Counted from the first letter of the stretch, positions 42,305 through 51,828 are shown. The stretch is DNA of 64,000 nt from Propionigenium maris DSM 9537 (GCF_027925155.1 NZ_BSDY01000012.1:1-64000); one strand, 5' to 3'. The notes: generated by a model from the sequence alone, not told the origin. Translations and numbers: made by a program.

Positions 42305-43578
42305 TCTTCAACCTCATCACTAATTTTATGTAGTAATACCTTTGATACCCTCATCTTATCCACTTCCAGGACATTTATCTTTATACTTCCAACCTGGATG
42401 CTGTCTCCCACATCTGCTACCTTACCCATCTCAGTTACTACAAGTCCTCCAAGGCTCTCATAGTCCTCAGATTCAGGCAGCTCGATGTCTAGCTCCTTAT
42501 TGAGGGTCTCGATGTCTATCATTGCATCTACTTCATATACCTCATCGCCCACTGCTTTGATGAGCTCATCCTCTTCCTTATCGTACTCATCCTGTATCTC
42601 TCCCACTATCTCCTCGATAAGGTCTTCAATAGTAAGAACTCCCACAGTTCCTCCGTATTCATCCAGAGCTATGGCAATGTGTACCTTTTTTCTCTTAAAC
42701 TCCTCCAGTATCTCCATTATGGATTTTGTTTCTGGTACGAAGTATACCTCTCTCAGGTAATCTCCCACAGGAACATCTGTCTTACCGGATTTTACAATAT
42801 CCAGAAGGTCCTTCAGGTAGAGGATTCCAATGATATTGTCTATCCCCTCCTCATCATATACAGGTATTCTGGAGAATCCGTTTTCCTTTATCTCTTCCCA
42901 TACCTCATCTATAGTCTGATCCGCTTCAAGGGCAAACATAGATGTTCTCGGAGTCATTACCTCCTTGGCGCTGGTCTCTCCAAACTCAAATATCGAGTGG
43001 ATCATCTCCTTTTCATCCTCTTCTATTACACCCTCAGCCTCTCCTACATTTACATAGGAGATTATATCCTCCTCTGTAATCATGAGGTTCTCATCGCTTA
43101 TATGTATTCCAAAGATCTTTCCTATTACCTTGGATATAAATATGAGTACTTTGATCACCGGCAGTGTTAGCAGTGATACATAGTAGATAGGTAGAATAAC
43201 AAGCATGGCTACCTTGCTTGAGTAGTTCTTTGCCACAACCTTGGGAGTGATCTCACCAAAGATCAGTATAACCACTGTCATACACAGGGTTACCATTGCT
43301 ATGGCTCTTCCGCTGTTTCCAATCATTGCAAATGTTACCGCTGTAGCTATGGATGAAGCCAGAATATTCACGATATTATTTCCTAAAAGTATTCCAGTAA
43401 GCATCTCATTTGGCTTCTTCAGCCACTTCCTGAGAAGCTCTGCTACCTTTGGATGCTCATCCTCTACATCCTCCAAATTGTTACTCTTAAATGCCGTAAG
43501 TGCTGTTTCTGAAGCTGAAAAGAAGCCAGAAAGCCCAATTAAAATTATAAGTAATATAATTTCGCCGTACGTGTCCAA
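42301..43578 (-). CDS. CNNM/CorC-type magnesium or cobalt transporter-associated protein
   Basis: An N-terminal DUF21 membrane domain (about four helices, IILLIILIGLSGFFSASETALTA in pieces: the SASETAL motif near residue 22) is followed by a CBS pair (SIFEFGETSAKEVMTPRTSMFALEADQ, and VPVGDYLREVYFVP), and a CorC_HlyC domain at the C-terminus (EVDAMIDIETLNKELDIELPE). Proteins of this class take part in Mg2+ or Co2+ export or sensing. Length 425 is typical. The start codon is TTG at 43578 after GGAAGGTG. It is upstream of, and coupled with, the DUF502 gene. Confidence 0.85.
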   Translation of the reverse strand: MDTYGEIILLIILIGLSGFFSASETALTAFKSNNLEDVEDEHPKVAELLRKWLKKPNEMLTGILLGNNIVNILASSIATAVTFAMIGNSGRAIAMVTLCMTVVILIFGEITPKVVAKNYSSKVAMLVILPIYYVSLLTLPVIKVLIFISKVIGKIFGIHISDENLMITEEDIISYVNVGEAEGVIEEDEKEMIHSIFEFGETSAKEVMTPRTSMFALEADQTIDEVWEEIKENGFSRIPVYDEEGIDNIIGILYLKDLLDIVKSGKTDVPVGDYLREVYFVPETKSIMEILEEFKRKKVHIAIALDEYGGTVGVLTIEDLIEEIVGEIQDEYDKEEDELIKAVGDEVYEVDAMIDIETLNKELDIELPESEDYESLGGLVVTEMGKVADVGDSIQVGSIKINVLEVDKMRVSKVLLHKISDEVEE

Positions 43579-43644
43579 GTTAAATTTACACCTTCCTTTT
43601 TAATCAATCATTTATTTATATAGATAGCCTGAGGCTAGCTTATA

Positions 43645-44088
43645 TTAAAAACAATTGTAGATGAGGTCGCTTTTGGTAATAATTCCCCTCAGCTCACCCT
43701 TCTCTACTACCAGAGTATAGGGATATCCCTCCTCCAACATCTTAGTTACCACTTCCTCTAGATCGTCCTCCTCACCGCTTACCAGGTAGTCCTCCGACAT
43801 AAGCTCCTTGGCTTTATAGGAGGATATCTTCTTGAGCTTTTCCTGGAAGTTTTTATTTCCTGGAAGAGTTATGAGAAGATCCCAGAAAGCTATCACTGGA
43901 GGCAGGGGAGCCTTCTCCTCCCTGATGAGGATATCATCCCTTGTAACTACCCCTAATATCCTTCCGCCTTCCACTACAGGCAGTCTTCCGATACCCTTTT
44001 CCTTCATAAGGGATATTATCTTATCCAGAGTTTCCTCTGGGGATATTGTCACAACTTTCCTGTTTATTACATCCTTGATTTTTTTCAT
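43645..44088 (-). CDS. CBS-domain protein
   Basis: A 147-residue stand-alone CBS pair: VINRKVVTISPEETLDKIISLMKEKGIGRLPVV (split in the real protein by conserved positions), then VTRDDILIREE, ELMSEDYLVSGEEDDLEEVVTKM and the closing GIITKSDLIY. Such proteins sense adenosine nucleotides and regulate partners. ATG at 44088 follows GGAGGAAAATT, better than the longer frame from 44121. It lies between the CorC-like gene and ndk, with a long gap to ndk. Confidence 0.82.
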   Translation of the reverse strand: MKKIKDVINRKVVTISPEETLDKIISLMKEKGIGRLPVVEGGRILGVVTRDDILIREEKAPLPPVIAFWDLLITLPGNKNFQEKLKKISSYKAKELMSEDYLVSGEEDDLEEVVTKMLEEGYPYTLVVEKGELRGIITKSDLIYNCF

Positions 44089-44139
44089 AATTTTCCTCCA
44101 TTCTAGCATAAAAATAATCAAATAACAATATAGCTTAAG

Positions 44140-44586
44140 TTAATATACCCAGGGCTCCAGATAGAGTTTATAAGCCATAATTTCTTCGGGTTTAAAAAAG
44201 TTTTTTATCTCCCTCTCAGCGCTCTCTGCAGAGTCCGATGAGTGCACTATATTCTTTGTGGTATCCATGGCAAAATCTCCCCTAATGGTCCCCGCTTCAG
44301 CCTCTAAGGCCCTTGTAGCTCCCGCCATCTTTCTCATAGTGGCTATGGCCTTCTCTCCCTCAACTACAGCCAGCACCACGGGACTGGAGGTAATAAAGTT
44401 TATAAGGGAGTCGTAGAACTCCTTCCCCTCATGCTCTGCATAGTGCAGACTGGCTTTTTCTCTACCTATTATATCTAACTTCAGGGCGGACAGCTTTAGC
44501 CCCTTCCTCTCTATCCTTCCTATTATCTCTCCTACGAGGCCCCGTTCCACACCGTCGGGTTTTATTATCAGCAAAGTTTTTTCCAT
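44140..44586 (-). CDS. ndk: Nucleoside diphosphate kinase
   Basis: Transfers phosphate between nucleoside di- and triphosphates. The N-terminal KTLLIIKPDGVERGLVGEII, the GSDS-like NIVHSSDSAESAEREI with the phospho-histidine (His115) and the C-terminal LEPWVY are clear. Length 148 is standard. ATG at 44586 follows GAAGGAGGGGGTGCAAT. It is monocistronic in appearance. Confidence 0.95.
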   Translation of the reverse strand: MEKTLLIIKPDGVERGLVGEIIGRIERKGLKLSALKLDIIGREKASLHYAEHEGKEFYDSLINFITSSPVVLAVVEGEKAIATMRKMAGATRALEAEAGTIRGDFAMDTTKNIVHSSDSAESAEREIKNFFKPEEIMAYKLYLEPWVY

Positions 44587-44736
44587 ATTGCACCCCCTCC
44601 TTCTAAATCATATACCCCCTTTCCCCTATTTTCTTTTTTTCAAGTATGCATTTTTACTGGTGTTTTAGACCTTCAGATGATTTTCTTCAAATTAAATTTA
44701 GCAGGTCTGCACGGGACCTGCCACCTGAGCTTAAAA

Positions 44737-45234
44737 CTACTCTATAATATATTCAAGAAAATTCTCCCCATGGTCCTCCTCGCTCCTTAAAAACCTTCCT
44801 CCATTACCTTGAATAACTCTCCTGGAAGCCTCGTTGTTCTCACCGCATGTGACCCTGAGATCCTCTATCCCCATCTCTCTGGCCTTGGCTATCCCAAGTT
44901 TCAGAATCTCCCTGCCATATCCCCTCATCCTCATAGAGGGGGGAACATCATACCCTATATTTCCATGGATCGGCACAGCCCTGTGCCTTATCCTTATATT
45001 CCCTCTGATCTCTGTCTCATCCTCATCCACCAGCCAGTAGGTGGTTGTGGCCACATCTCCCTCTGGTAGATCTATTCCCCGACTGATCTCTCCTAGTCTT
45101 TCAAGGTAGTTCTCCATATTCTGGAGTCCCTCCTCATACTTATAGTAGTAGTGCCACTCCTCCTCAACTCTATAATCCTCTGCCATTCTTTTGAAGGCTT
45201 CCTCCATACCAGGTCTTGGTAGTATCAGTTTCAT
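44737..45234 (-). CDS. GNAT N-acetyltransferase
   Basis: The GNAT acetyl-CoA site is visible as GNIGYDVPPSMRMRGYGREI (R/Q-x-x-G-x-G/A) near residues 99-118, with the DLRVTCGENNEASRRVI and NGGRFLRSEED segments following, a pattern common in YkkB/ElaA-like family members of this size. The acceptor substrate is unknown. The 165-residue length is normal. ATG at 45234 has GGTGATAGAGGG before it. A weak hairpin (44701-44721) follows the gene. Confidence 0.82.
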   Translation of the reverse strand: MKLILPRPGMEEAFKRMAEDYRVEEEWHYYYKYEEGLQNMENYLERLGEISRGIDLPEGDVATTTYWLVDEDETEIRGNIRIRHRAVPIHGNIGYDVPPSMRMRGYGREILKLGIAKAREMGIEDLRVTCGENNEASRRVIQGNGGRFLRSEEDHGENFLEYIIE

Positions 45235-45376
45235 CCCTCTATCACCGCCTTTTAAGAATATTATACCCCATTTAATGCTCTAAACCTAAGGAAGCGGGTA
45301 TTTCTGTCACTTCCAACCTTAGCTCCCTTAACTAAGTAATAGGTTATACATGATATTAAAGAAGGTTTTACCATAA

Positions 45377-45403
45377 AAAAAGGACTGGAGTTATCCAGTC
45401 CTT
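45377..45403 (-). terminator. Terminator of the second alanine symporter gene
   Basis: AAAGGACTGGA and TCCAGTCCTTT pair around GTTA, followed on the minus strand by TTTTTATGG. It is 12 bp after the stop. Confidence 0.88.
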
Positions 45404-45414
45404 TAGAGGTATTA

Positions 45415-46932
45415 TTATGCCAGTTCCACTTCTGTGGCCTTTCCTTTTTCCTTGAGTGTTCCTGCTTTTTCCATCTTCTTCTTCCATACACCAGAAGTAT
45501 TCATAATTCCAAGAGCTTCAGGATCGAAGTCATTTTCCTCTGTTCTTCCTTCCTTCATTCTTAGCTCATAGTCTCTCAGACAAGCTACTGCCGGCTTATA
45601 CATCATAAGGATTCCTACGATGTTGATCCATGCCATTAGTCCAACTCCGATATCACCAAGAGTCCATGCCATTCCACCTGTAGTCATAGTTCCGTAGAAT
45701 GTGAATCCAAGGAAGAATGCCTTAAATACATACTCTGCCATCTTGTTCTTACCATCTGTGAAGTATACAAGAGCTGTATCTCCATTCCAGAAGTAAGCCA
45801 GAATAGTTGTGAAGGCAAAGAAGATGATAGAGATCGCTACTACATATGCTCCAGCTCCCATACCTGCGTCGATTGCCGCCGCTGTATTAAGTGGACCTAT
45901 AGATGTCGATGTCATTGCATCTGTTGCCATATCTCCAGCAAAAATTGTGTTTCCAGCTGAGTCAAATACCTTATATGCTCCAGTGATGATGATCATAAGA
46001 GCTGTAGCTGTACATACAAAGATCGAGTCGATATAGATAGAGAATGCCTGTACAAGCCCCTGCTTAGCCGGGTGGTTAACCTCTGCCGCTGCTGCTGATG
46101 CAGGTCCAGTACCCTGTCCAGCCTCGTTTGAGTAGATTCCTCTCTTAACACCCCAAGTTACAGCTGCTCCGACCATTCCACCTAGTGCCGCTTCTCCGCC
46201 ACCGAATGCTGAAGCTACAATTAGCTGAAGTGAAGGAATGATATCTCCCACATTTAATGCTAGAATTATAACTGCTACTAATATATATCCTGCCGCCATG
46301 AATGGTACTACTACACCGGCGAACTTACCTATTCTCTTAGCTCCTCCAATTATGATAGCTGCAAGAATAACTACAATTGATACTCCAGTAACTATTGGTG
46401 ATACTCCAAAGGCATTGTTTACAGATGTTGCAATAGTGTTTGACTGTACCCCTGGTAGGAAGATTCCCATTGCCAGCAGTGTTGCCCCTGCAAATGCTGT
46501 TCCATATCCCTTGTGTCCCTTTCCAAATAGTCCTCTTTTAAAGTAGTATGAAGGTCCCCCTCTATACGACCCTGACACTTCCTCCTTGTAAAGCTGTCCC
46601 AGAGTAGACTCAATAAATGATGACGCTCCTCCAAGTAGTGAGATTACCCACAGCCAAAAGATAGATCCTGGTCCTCCAAGAGCAATCGCGGTAGCTACTC
46701 CTGCGATATTTCCTGTTCCTACTCTTCCACTTACTGCCATACACACAGCTTCGAAGGAAGATACTCCTGATTCTGAGTCACCCTTATCAAATAGAAGCCT
46801 CACCATCTCCTTGATAAGTCTCATCTGTGCACCCTTAGTTACAACGGTAAAAAACAGACCTGCTCCCAGACACAAGTAAACCAGTGAATTGTGCCACACT
46901 ATCCCGTTTAGCATGTTAATAAAAGATTCCAT
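45415..46932 (-). CDS. Sodium:alanine/glycine symporter (AGCS family), second copy
   Basis: A 505-residue paralogue of the gene at 16556. It has SGRVGTGNIAGVATAIALGG, with IFWLWVISLLGG after it, and WGVKRGIYSNEAGQGTGPA, the AGCS signatures; about eleven helices. A hydrophilic 40-residue tail extends past the last helix, absent from the other copy. The first ATG of the frame is at 46947, but ATG at 46932 follows AATGAGGGGGTATTAT. Two copies suggest different substrates or conditions. Confidence 0.9.
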   Translation of the reverse strand: MESFINMLNGIVWHNSLVYLCLGAGLFFTVVTKGAQMRLIKEMVRLLFDKGDSESGVSSFEAVCMAVSGRVGTGNIAGVATAIALGGPGSIFWLWVISLLGGASSFIESTLGQLYKEEVSGSYRGGPSYYFKRGLFGKGHKGYGTAFAGATLLAMGIFLPGVQSNTIATSVNNAFGVSPIVTGVSIVVILAAIIIGGAKRIGKFAGVVVPFMAAGYILVAVIILALNVGDIIPSLQLIVASAFGGGEAALGGMVGAAVTWGVKRGIYSNEAGQGTGPASAAAAEVNHPAKQGLVQAFSIYIDSIFVCTATALMIIITGAYKVFDSAGNTIFAGDMATDAMTSTSIGPLNTAAAIDAGMGAGAYVVAISIIFFAFTTILAYFWNGDTALVYFTDGKNKMAEYVFKAFFLGFTFYGTMTTGGMAWTLGDIGVGLMAWINIVGILMMYKPAVACLRDYELRMKEGRTEENDFDPEALGIMNTSGVWKKKMEKAGTLKEKGKATEVELA

Positions 46933-46947
46933 ATAATACCCCCTCAT

Positions 46948-47312
46948 TTTATTTTAAAACCTGTCTAAAATACAAACTCCGAATGATACTAATTCCATTA
47001 TTGGATTTTTACCCCAACGACTCTCAATTTTATAGTTCACCAAACGTATCTTTCGTTCTGAAAAAGATTATAGATGAAGTCCATTGATGAAGTCTATTAT
47101 ATTTATACCACATAAAATTTACAATGCAAAAATCATAAAACTGTTGAGAGCGGTTCCAATAAAATTTGGTATCGGTACCATTTCTTATATATTGAGGGCT
47201 ATAAAAAAAAACAATATTTTTTTATTTTTTTTTATTTTCTTTAGGTTTTTTAATCTTTTATTCATCTTATTTTAATATTCATTTGTATATAATCACCTTT
47301 TCCTCTTGAAGC
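46948..47312. other. Intergenic, A+T-rich promoter region
   Basis: No gene is visible between the divergent symporter and HAD-hydrolase genes. It contains a TGGTA-TCGG-TACCA palindrome near 47168-47181 and long T-rich runs. A promoter for the HAD gene follows at 47313. Confidence 0.4.
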
Positions 47313-47341
47313 TTGACATATCCAGCCTCAAGTATTAAACT
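47313..47341 (+). promoter_or_regulatory. Promoter of the HAD-hydrolase gene
   Basis: TTGACA (47313-47318) and TAAACT (47336-47341) with a 17-bp spacer, about 52 bp before the ATG. Confidence 0.6.
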
Positions 47342-47392
47342 CTTATTAAACGCTCCAGTTGAAAGTCTGTTTTTTAAGGGGGAGGAAATTTT

Positions 47393-47992
47393 ATGATTAG
47401 AAATATAATCTTTGATCTAGGTCAGGTTCTCTTTGAATTTACACCTAAAAATTACTTAAGTCAAAATTTTTCTAAGGAAAAGGCTGAAATTTTGATGAAG
47501 GAGATCTTTAAGGAGAAGGAGTGGAAGAACTTAGACAGGGGAACCTGTAGTATTGAAGAGGCCATCGACAGCATAGTAAGCAGAGGCAGAGTCACCAGGG
47601 AGGAAGCTGAGGCCATCTTGAGTAACAGAAGGTCTATCATCACCCCCATCGATGAAAACTTGAGGCTTTTGGAGGCTATTAAGAATAATGGTTATAGGAT
47701 CTTCATCCTTTCAAACTTCCACAAGGATCTTTTCTATGATTTTTACAGGGATATACCCCTTCTCCATCTGGCAGATGGTAAGGTCATCTCTGCAGATATA
47801 AACCTTTTAAAACCTGAGGGAGAGATATATAGCCATATCCTGAAAAAATATCAGCTTACCCCCAGCGAAACACTCTTTATAGATGACACCAAGCACAATA
47901 TAGAGGCTGCCACCGAGTTTGGAATCATAGGATTCCACTTGAAAGCTCCAAAACTTCTTAAGAGGAGTCTGGAGGAGTTGGAGATACTCTAG
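47393..47992 (+). CDS. HAD-superfamily hydrolase (YihX-type)
   Basis: Motif I IIFDLGQVLFE has Asp9 as nucleophile (with Gly at the +2 position, as in the YihX group), motif II is FILSNFH near residue 103, and motif IV is FIDDTKHNIEAA near 163. The cap domain (residues 20-95) is helical. This group dephosphorylates small sugar phosphates or FMN; the substrate is unknown. ATG at 47393 follows GGGGAGGAAATTTT. At 199 residues it is full length. Confidence 0.87.
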   Translation: MIRNIIFDLGQVLFEFTPKNYLSQNFSKEKAEILMKEIFKEKEWKNLDRGTCSIEEAIDSIVSRGRVTREEAEAILSNRRSIITPIDENLRLLEAIKNNGYRIFILSNFHKDLFYDFYRDIPLLHLADGKVISADINLLKPEGEIYSHILKKYQLTPSETLFIDDTKHNIEAATEFGIIGFHLKAPKLLKRSLEELEIL

Positions 47993-48085
47993 AGCAACGT
48001 GACGTTGCATCCTAATAATCAAAGGGAGCACTGATTAACTTCACACAAAATTAATATGAATTTTATACTTTTTAAATAAAAAAAC
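47993..48085. repeat. Dispersed intergenic repeat, family 2, copy 3
   Basis: Starts AGCAACGTGACGTTGCATCC directly after the HAD gene's stop (2 bp). Only the first third is closely conserved; the tail has diverged. It leads into the terminator at 48078-48107. Confidence 0.7.
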
Positions 48086-48107
48086 CGCCCATAGGGCGGT
48101 TTTTTTA
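48078..48107. terminator. Bidirectional terminator
   Basis: AAAACCGCCC, ATA, GGGCGGTTTT with T and A runs on both sides. It serves the HAD gene and the thioredoxin-like gene. Confidence 0.93.
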
Positions 48108-48599
48108 TCCAATCACCTTTAGAATATCCTCTGCTGTATCCGACAGGTACTTCCCCTTTAGATAGTCCAGCTCTATCTCCTCATAGTTTTCAGAGCTTCT
48201 AACCACTTCCGGCTGCTCTAAAAACACTCCCATCTTTTCATAGTTTTCATCTAAGATAACTACTGTTGGTATCTTCACTTCATCCAGACCCAGTGCTTCA
48301 GAGAGAAACTTCTGTCCTCTTCCTCTTGTAATTACTGATATCTCAAAGTTGGTATTTACCTCGCACATCTTTTTTATCACAGTGAGGTTCAGCTGACAGT
48401 CTGGACACCAGATCTCTCCCACACATAGAAAGTTTACTTTTTTAGATATCCCTGATATCTTCTCTGAAAGAGAGGTCTCAAAGTTTATCCTTGAATAGTT
48501 TTTAGGTATTCTTGCTCTCTCTTCCTTGGTTCCGCTTCCCACATATGTTTCATAGTTCACACCACAGTCAAATAATTCCTCAAATGTCATTGTTCTCAT
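48105..48599 (-). CDS. Thioredoxin-like protein with CxxC
   Basis: A thioredoxin-fold protein of 164 residues. The redox site EIWCPDC (Cys69-x-x-Cys72) is in the expected place, followed by the helix LNLTVIKKM, and the cis-proline region VKIPTVVILDEN. It belongs to the thioredoxin_9 (TrxA-like) group common in Firmicutes. No signal peptide. ATG at 48599 follows GGGGGAAAAGT. Role unknown; it probably reduces cytosolic disulfides. Confidence 0.8.
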   Translation of the reverse strand: MRTMTFEELFDCGVNYETYVGSGTKEERARIPKNYSRINFETSLSEKISGISKKVNFLCVGEIWCPDCQLNLTVIKKMCEVNTNFEISVITRGRGQKFLSEALGLDEVKIPTVVILDENYEKMGVFLEQPEVVRSSENYEEIELDYLKGKYLSDTAEDILKVIG

Positions 48600-48726
48600 A
48601 CTTTTCCCCCTATTCCATTGATCTGACTATAGATTAACCTATCCACTGGACCGATGCAAGCTTTTTCTTGAACCAATAAAAAGGAGCGTAACGCTCCCCC
48701 CTTGCTAACCTTATGTAATGGATTTT

Positions 48727-48774
48727 TATAATAAAATCCATCTATAATTCGATACTTTCCTTAACAATAAAAAA
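48727..48774. repeat. Partial copy of repeat family 2 (tail only)
   Basis: TATAATTCGATACTTTCC followed by TTAACAATAAAAAAAG matches the tails of copies 1 and 2 but the GCAACGT core is missing. It leads into the cysK terminator. Confidence 0.55.
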
Positions 48775-48795
48775 AGAGGGTTATCCCTCTTTTTA
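48768..48795 (-). terminator. Terminator of cysK
   Basis: AAAGAGGG, TTA, TCCCTCTTT pair, followed on the minus strand by TTTTTTATTG. Confidence 0.85.
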
Positions 48796-48814
48796 TCTAC
48801 CATATAATTCAACT

Positions 48815-49744
48815 TTAGGCCTGTCCGAAGATATTGCTGCTCAGGTATCTCTCTCCAGTATCCATAAGAAGCACAACTATCCTCTTTCCCTTGTTCTCCT
48901 CTAACCTACCAAGCTCCATAGCTGCATGAAGAGCTGCTCCAGATGAGATCCCCGCAAGGATCCCCTCCTCCCTTGCAAGTCTGTTTGTCATTACAAGAGC
49001 CTGTTCATATGTAGCTGTAACTATACCGTCAGCGTAGCTCTCCTCAAATACCGGAGGTACAAATCCGGCACTCATCCCTATTCCCTGTAGCTTATGAGGT
49101 CCTATATATCCCTTTGAAAGAAGTGGAGACTCTGCAGGCTCCAGTGCATAGGCCTTCAGGTGAGGTATCTTCTCCTTCAGAGCTCTTGCTGTACCTGTGA
49201 AGCTTCCTCCAGTTCCAGTTCCAGTAAGGAATATATCCAGCTCTCCCTCTAGATCCTCTATTATCTCCACAGCTGTACTCTTTGAGTGAGCTGCTGGGTT
49301 AGCAGGGTTTTTAAACTGATCTGGAATAAATACCTTCTCATACTTTTCCTTTAACTCATCTATCTTATCCAGACAGCCCTTCATTCCAAGGGAACCGTCT
49401 ACAAGGATTATCTCCGCTCCATAAGCTTCTACCAGCTGCCTTCTCTCTACACTCATTGTATCTGGCATTATGATCTTCAGGTCATACCCCTTTACTGCAC
49501 ATGTCATAGCTAGACCTATCCCTGTATTTCCACTGGTAGCCTCTATTACCACTGTATCCCTGTCCAGTTTTCCCTGAGCCTCAGCTTCCTCTATGATATT
49601 TATAGCTACCCTGTCCTTCACACTTCCTCCTGGGTTCATTCCCTCTACCTTTACCAGGATCTCTGCATGGGTTTCATTTATATTATTTAATCTTACAATT
49701 GGTGTTTTTCCTACTGTTCTTAGGATATTTTCCTTTATATTCAA
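48815..49744 (-). CDS. cysK: Cysteine synthase
   Basis: Makes cysteine from O-acetylserine and sulfide with PLP. The cofactor lysine is Lys43 in GGSVKDRVAI, the substrate loop is EATSGNTGIGLAM, and the phosphate loop FLTGTGTGGSFTG. Length 309 is standard. The start is TTG at 49744 with GGAGGAGATACA before it. It is monocistronic and opens the divergent region shared with the WYL gene. Confidence 0.94.
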   Translation of the reverse strand: MNIKENILRTVGKTPIVRLNNINETHAEILVKVEGMNPGGSVKDRVAINIIEEAEAQGKLDRDTVVIEATSGNTGIGLAMTCAVKGYDLKIIMPDTMSVERRQLVEAYGAEIILVDGSLGMKGCLDKIDELKEKYEKVFIPDQFKNPANPAAHSKSTAVEIIEDLEGELDIFLTGTGTGGSFTGTARALKEKIPHLKAYALEPAESPLLSKGYIGPHKLQGIGMSAGFVPPVFEESYADGIVTATYEQALVMTNRLAREEGILAGISSGAALHAAMELGRLEENKGKRIVVLLMDTGERYLSSNIFGQA

Positions 49745-49919
49745 TGTATCTCCTCCAATAATCCGTCTTAATTAAATTTTACTCCTTTTTAAACCTTTAA
49801 AGTATATATCAAAAAAAAATATATTGTGTTCACTTTTTTTTGTTGTATACTATAATTATAAGTATTTTTTACAATTATTTTGTTCATGTTTTTTGAACGA
49901 TAGATGAAGGGAGCAACAT
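49745..49919. other. Divergent promoter region between cysK and the WYL gene
   Basis: A TATAAT at 49851-49856 is a good -10 for the WYL gene. An inverted GTTC...GAAC pair (49884-49899) lies between it and the start; it could be an operator. Nothing like a T-box or SAM riboswitch is seen for cysK. Confidence 0.4.
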
Positions 49920-50753
49920 ATGGAAAAAAAGATACGTGTAACACTTCCCGACTATATCTATGATGTTATTATAGCAGATATCGAGGAATTTAATATAAAT
50001 AAAAATAAGCTGTGTAACTATCTCTTTAATGAATTGAAGTTTGAGGCCTCCCAGGAGGTTCTTCCAGAGTGTAAAAAAAAATCTACCCTCCAGTTCAACC
50101 TCAATAAGAAAAATTTAGAGACCTACTATGAAGTGTTGGAGGAAAATAATGTCCAGGTGGAGGCTGCCTTCTTCAGGCAGGTTTTCTACTCCTACACCAA
50201 TCAGTCAAAGAAAAACAGGGAGGCCTTTGTCTTCAAGGAGGTTTTGGAAAAGATACGTTACGCCATAGAGGAAAAAAAGACCCTGAAGATCATATTCAAG
50301 GATGGTAAGAGCACCAAGGTGACTCCCTACTTTATTGGAAGCTCCCAGTTGGAGCTGGCCAACTACCTATTCTCCTACGACCACATAGAAGGGAAATATA
50401 AAAACTACAAGGTTGCCAATATAAGCTCCATCCTTATCACCAGGGACAGAGTTCATGAGGGTGAGAAGGAGTTTATCAGCAGGGTAATAGCTGATTTTGA
50501 TCCCTTCCTTTCCAAGGGGAAGTTAGTTGTGGCTGAGCTTACCGATAGAGGGTGCGAGCTTTTAAAGGTCCTTAAGACAAACAGACCCCACATCATTAAA
50601 AACGAAGGCACTACCTACTACTTTGAGTGTTCCCAGGAGAAAGCCAAGAGATACTTTACATATTTCCTTTCTGAAATAAGGATTATAGAGCCTGCACCTC
50701 TGGCTCTTTGGTTTAAGGAGGAGTTTTTTAAGGCATATAAAAACTATGATTAG
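49920..50753 (+). CDS. RHH-WYL transcriptional regulator
   Basis: The first 45 residues (KIRVTLPDYIYDVIIADIEE) look like a ribbon-helix-helix DNA-binding segment, and about residues 125-195 have a WYL-like beta barrel: LKIIFKDGKSTKVTPYFIGSS, YLFSYDHIEGKYKNYKVANI. WYL domains sense small molecules or DNA ends. A helical C-terminal part follows. ATG at 49920 follows GAAGGGAGCAACAT. It is 12 bp upstream of the asparaginase gene, so it is likely the local regulator of the operon. WYL is by pattern only. Confidence 0.65.
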   Translation: MEKKIRVTLPDYIYDVIIADIEEFNINKNKLCNYLFNELKFEASQEVLPECKKKSTLQFNLNKKNLETYYEVLEENNVQVEAAFFRQVFYSYTNQSKKNREAFVFKEVLEKIRYAIEEKKTLKIIFKDGKSTKVTPYFIGSSQLELANYLFSYDHIEGKYKNYKVANISSILITRDRVHEGEKEFISRVIADFDPFLSKGKLVVAELTDRGCELLKVLKTNRPHIIKNEGTTYYFECSQEKAKRYFTYFLSEIRIIEPAPLALWFKEEFFKAYKNYD

Positions 50754-50765
50754 GGAGGTAGTTAA

Positions 50766-51770
50766 ATGAGTCAGGAGATTGCCAGGGTAACCAGGGGAGG
50801 AATCACCGAGTGTATCCTCAGGGGAGATGTTGTAGTGGTGGACTCTAAGGGAAGTATCCTTTACTTTCACGGAGACCCCAGAAAGGAAGCCTTTATAAGG
50901 TCTGCAGCTAAACCCCTTCAGACACTGGAGGTTTTTAGGAGGGGAGCAGCCGAAAAGTATGGGTTCAGCAGTGGTGAACTCTCTATCATGTGCGGTTCCC
51001 ACTATGGAGAGGAGTTTCATACTCAGACTGTAGAGGGTATCTTGAAGAAGATTGGCCTCTCCCAGGAGGAACTCAAGTGCGGAAAGGTTCACTCTATGAA
51101 ACCTTCCATAGCCGCTAAACAGCTTAAATCCGGAATAGAGCCCTCTTCACTTTTTTCCTGCTGCTCTGGAAAGCACAGTGCCATGCTTAGTATCTGTAAA
51201 AGTATGGGCTGGGAAAGTGAGGGCTACTACAGGGAGGAGCATCCCGTGCAGCAGGGGATCCTTGAAACGGTAGCTCACATGAGTGGAATGAAGAAAAGGG
51301 ATATAAATATAGGCATCGACGGATGCGGAGTCCCTGTGTTTTCTATGCCCATATACAATATGGCTCTGGCCTATGCTAAGTTTTCTGTGGGAAGGGATCC
51401 AGTTTATGGAGAGTGGTCTAGAAAGATTTACGACGCCATGGCCGTGGCTCCTGAGATGCTTGCAGGTACAAGGGGATTTTGTTCAGACCTTACAAGGTCT
51501 GCAGGGGGAAAACTTGTGGCTAAGCTGGGTGCCGATGGTGTCTACTGTATAGGAATAAGGGATCTTGGAATTGGTATCGCCCTCAAGATAGAATCTGGAG
51601 GAGTTCGGTGTATCCCACCAGTTGTAATGGAGATACTAAAGAAGCTTAAGCTCCTGGACAGAGAGCAGGAGATGGAGCTGACCAGATACAAGGTCCTTCC
51701 AAATAAAAACCACTTGGGGGATGAGGTGGGTCAGGTTTTCAGCAGTGTGGATCTCAAACCATATTTGTAA
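50766..51770 (+). CDS. Asparaginase of the Asparaginase_II (class 3) family
   Basis: Hydrolyses asparagine to aspartate. The class 3 pattern (Rhizobium ReAV type) is visible in EAFIRSAAKPLQTL near residue 46, SIMCGSHYGEEFH near 75, and SCCSGKHSAMLSI near 127, where the Cys pair and Lys form the metal and active site; DGCGVPVFSMP follows. Length 334 is standard. ATG at 50766 follows GGGAGGTAGTTAA. It is in an operon with the WYL regulator and the polysaccharide deacetylase, overlapping neither. Confidence 0.85.
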   Translation: MSQEIARVTRGGITECILRGDVVVVDSKGSILYFHGDPRKEAFIRSAAKPLQTLEVFRRGAAEKYGFSSGELSIMCGSHYGEEFHTQTVEGILKKIGLSQEELKCGKVHSMKPSIAAKQLKSGIEPSSLFSCCSGKHSAMLSICKSMGWESEGYYREEHPVQQGILETVAHMSGMKKRDINIGIDGCGVPVFSMPIYNMALAYAKFSVGRDPVYGEWSRKIYDAMAVAPEMLAGTRGFCSDLTRSAGGKLVAKLGADGVYCIGIRDLGIGIALKIESGGVRCIPPVVMEILKKLKLLDREQEMELTRYKVLPNKNHLGDEVGQVFSSVDLKPYL

Positions 51771-51828
51771 AAAAGTGGGAAGGCATCCAAGTCCATTCAT
51801 TTATGAGGTTGCAGTTCAGGAGGTATCT

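Noticed and set aside
47084..47275. Plus-strand frame of 63 residues before the HAD gene
   Set aside because: No ribosome site, extremely A+T-rich with long T runs, and the HAD promoter lies behind it; judged non-coding.
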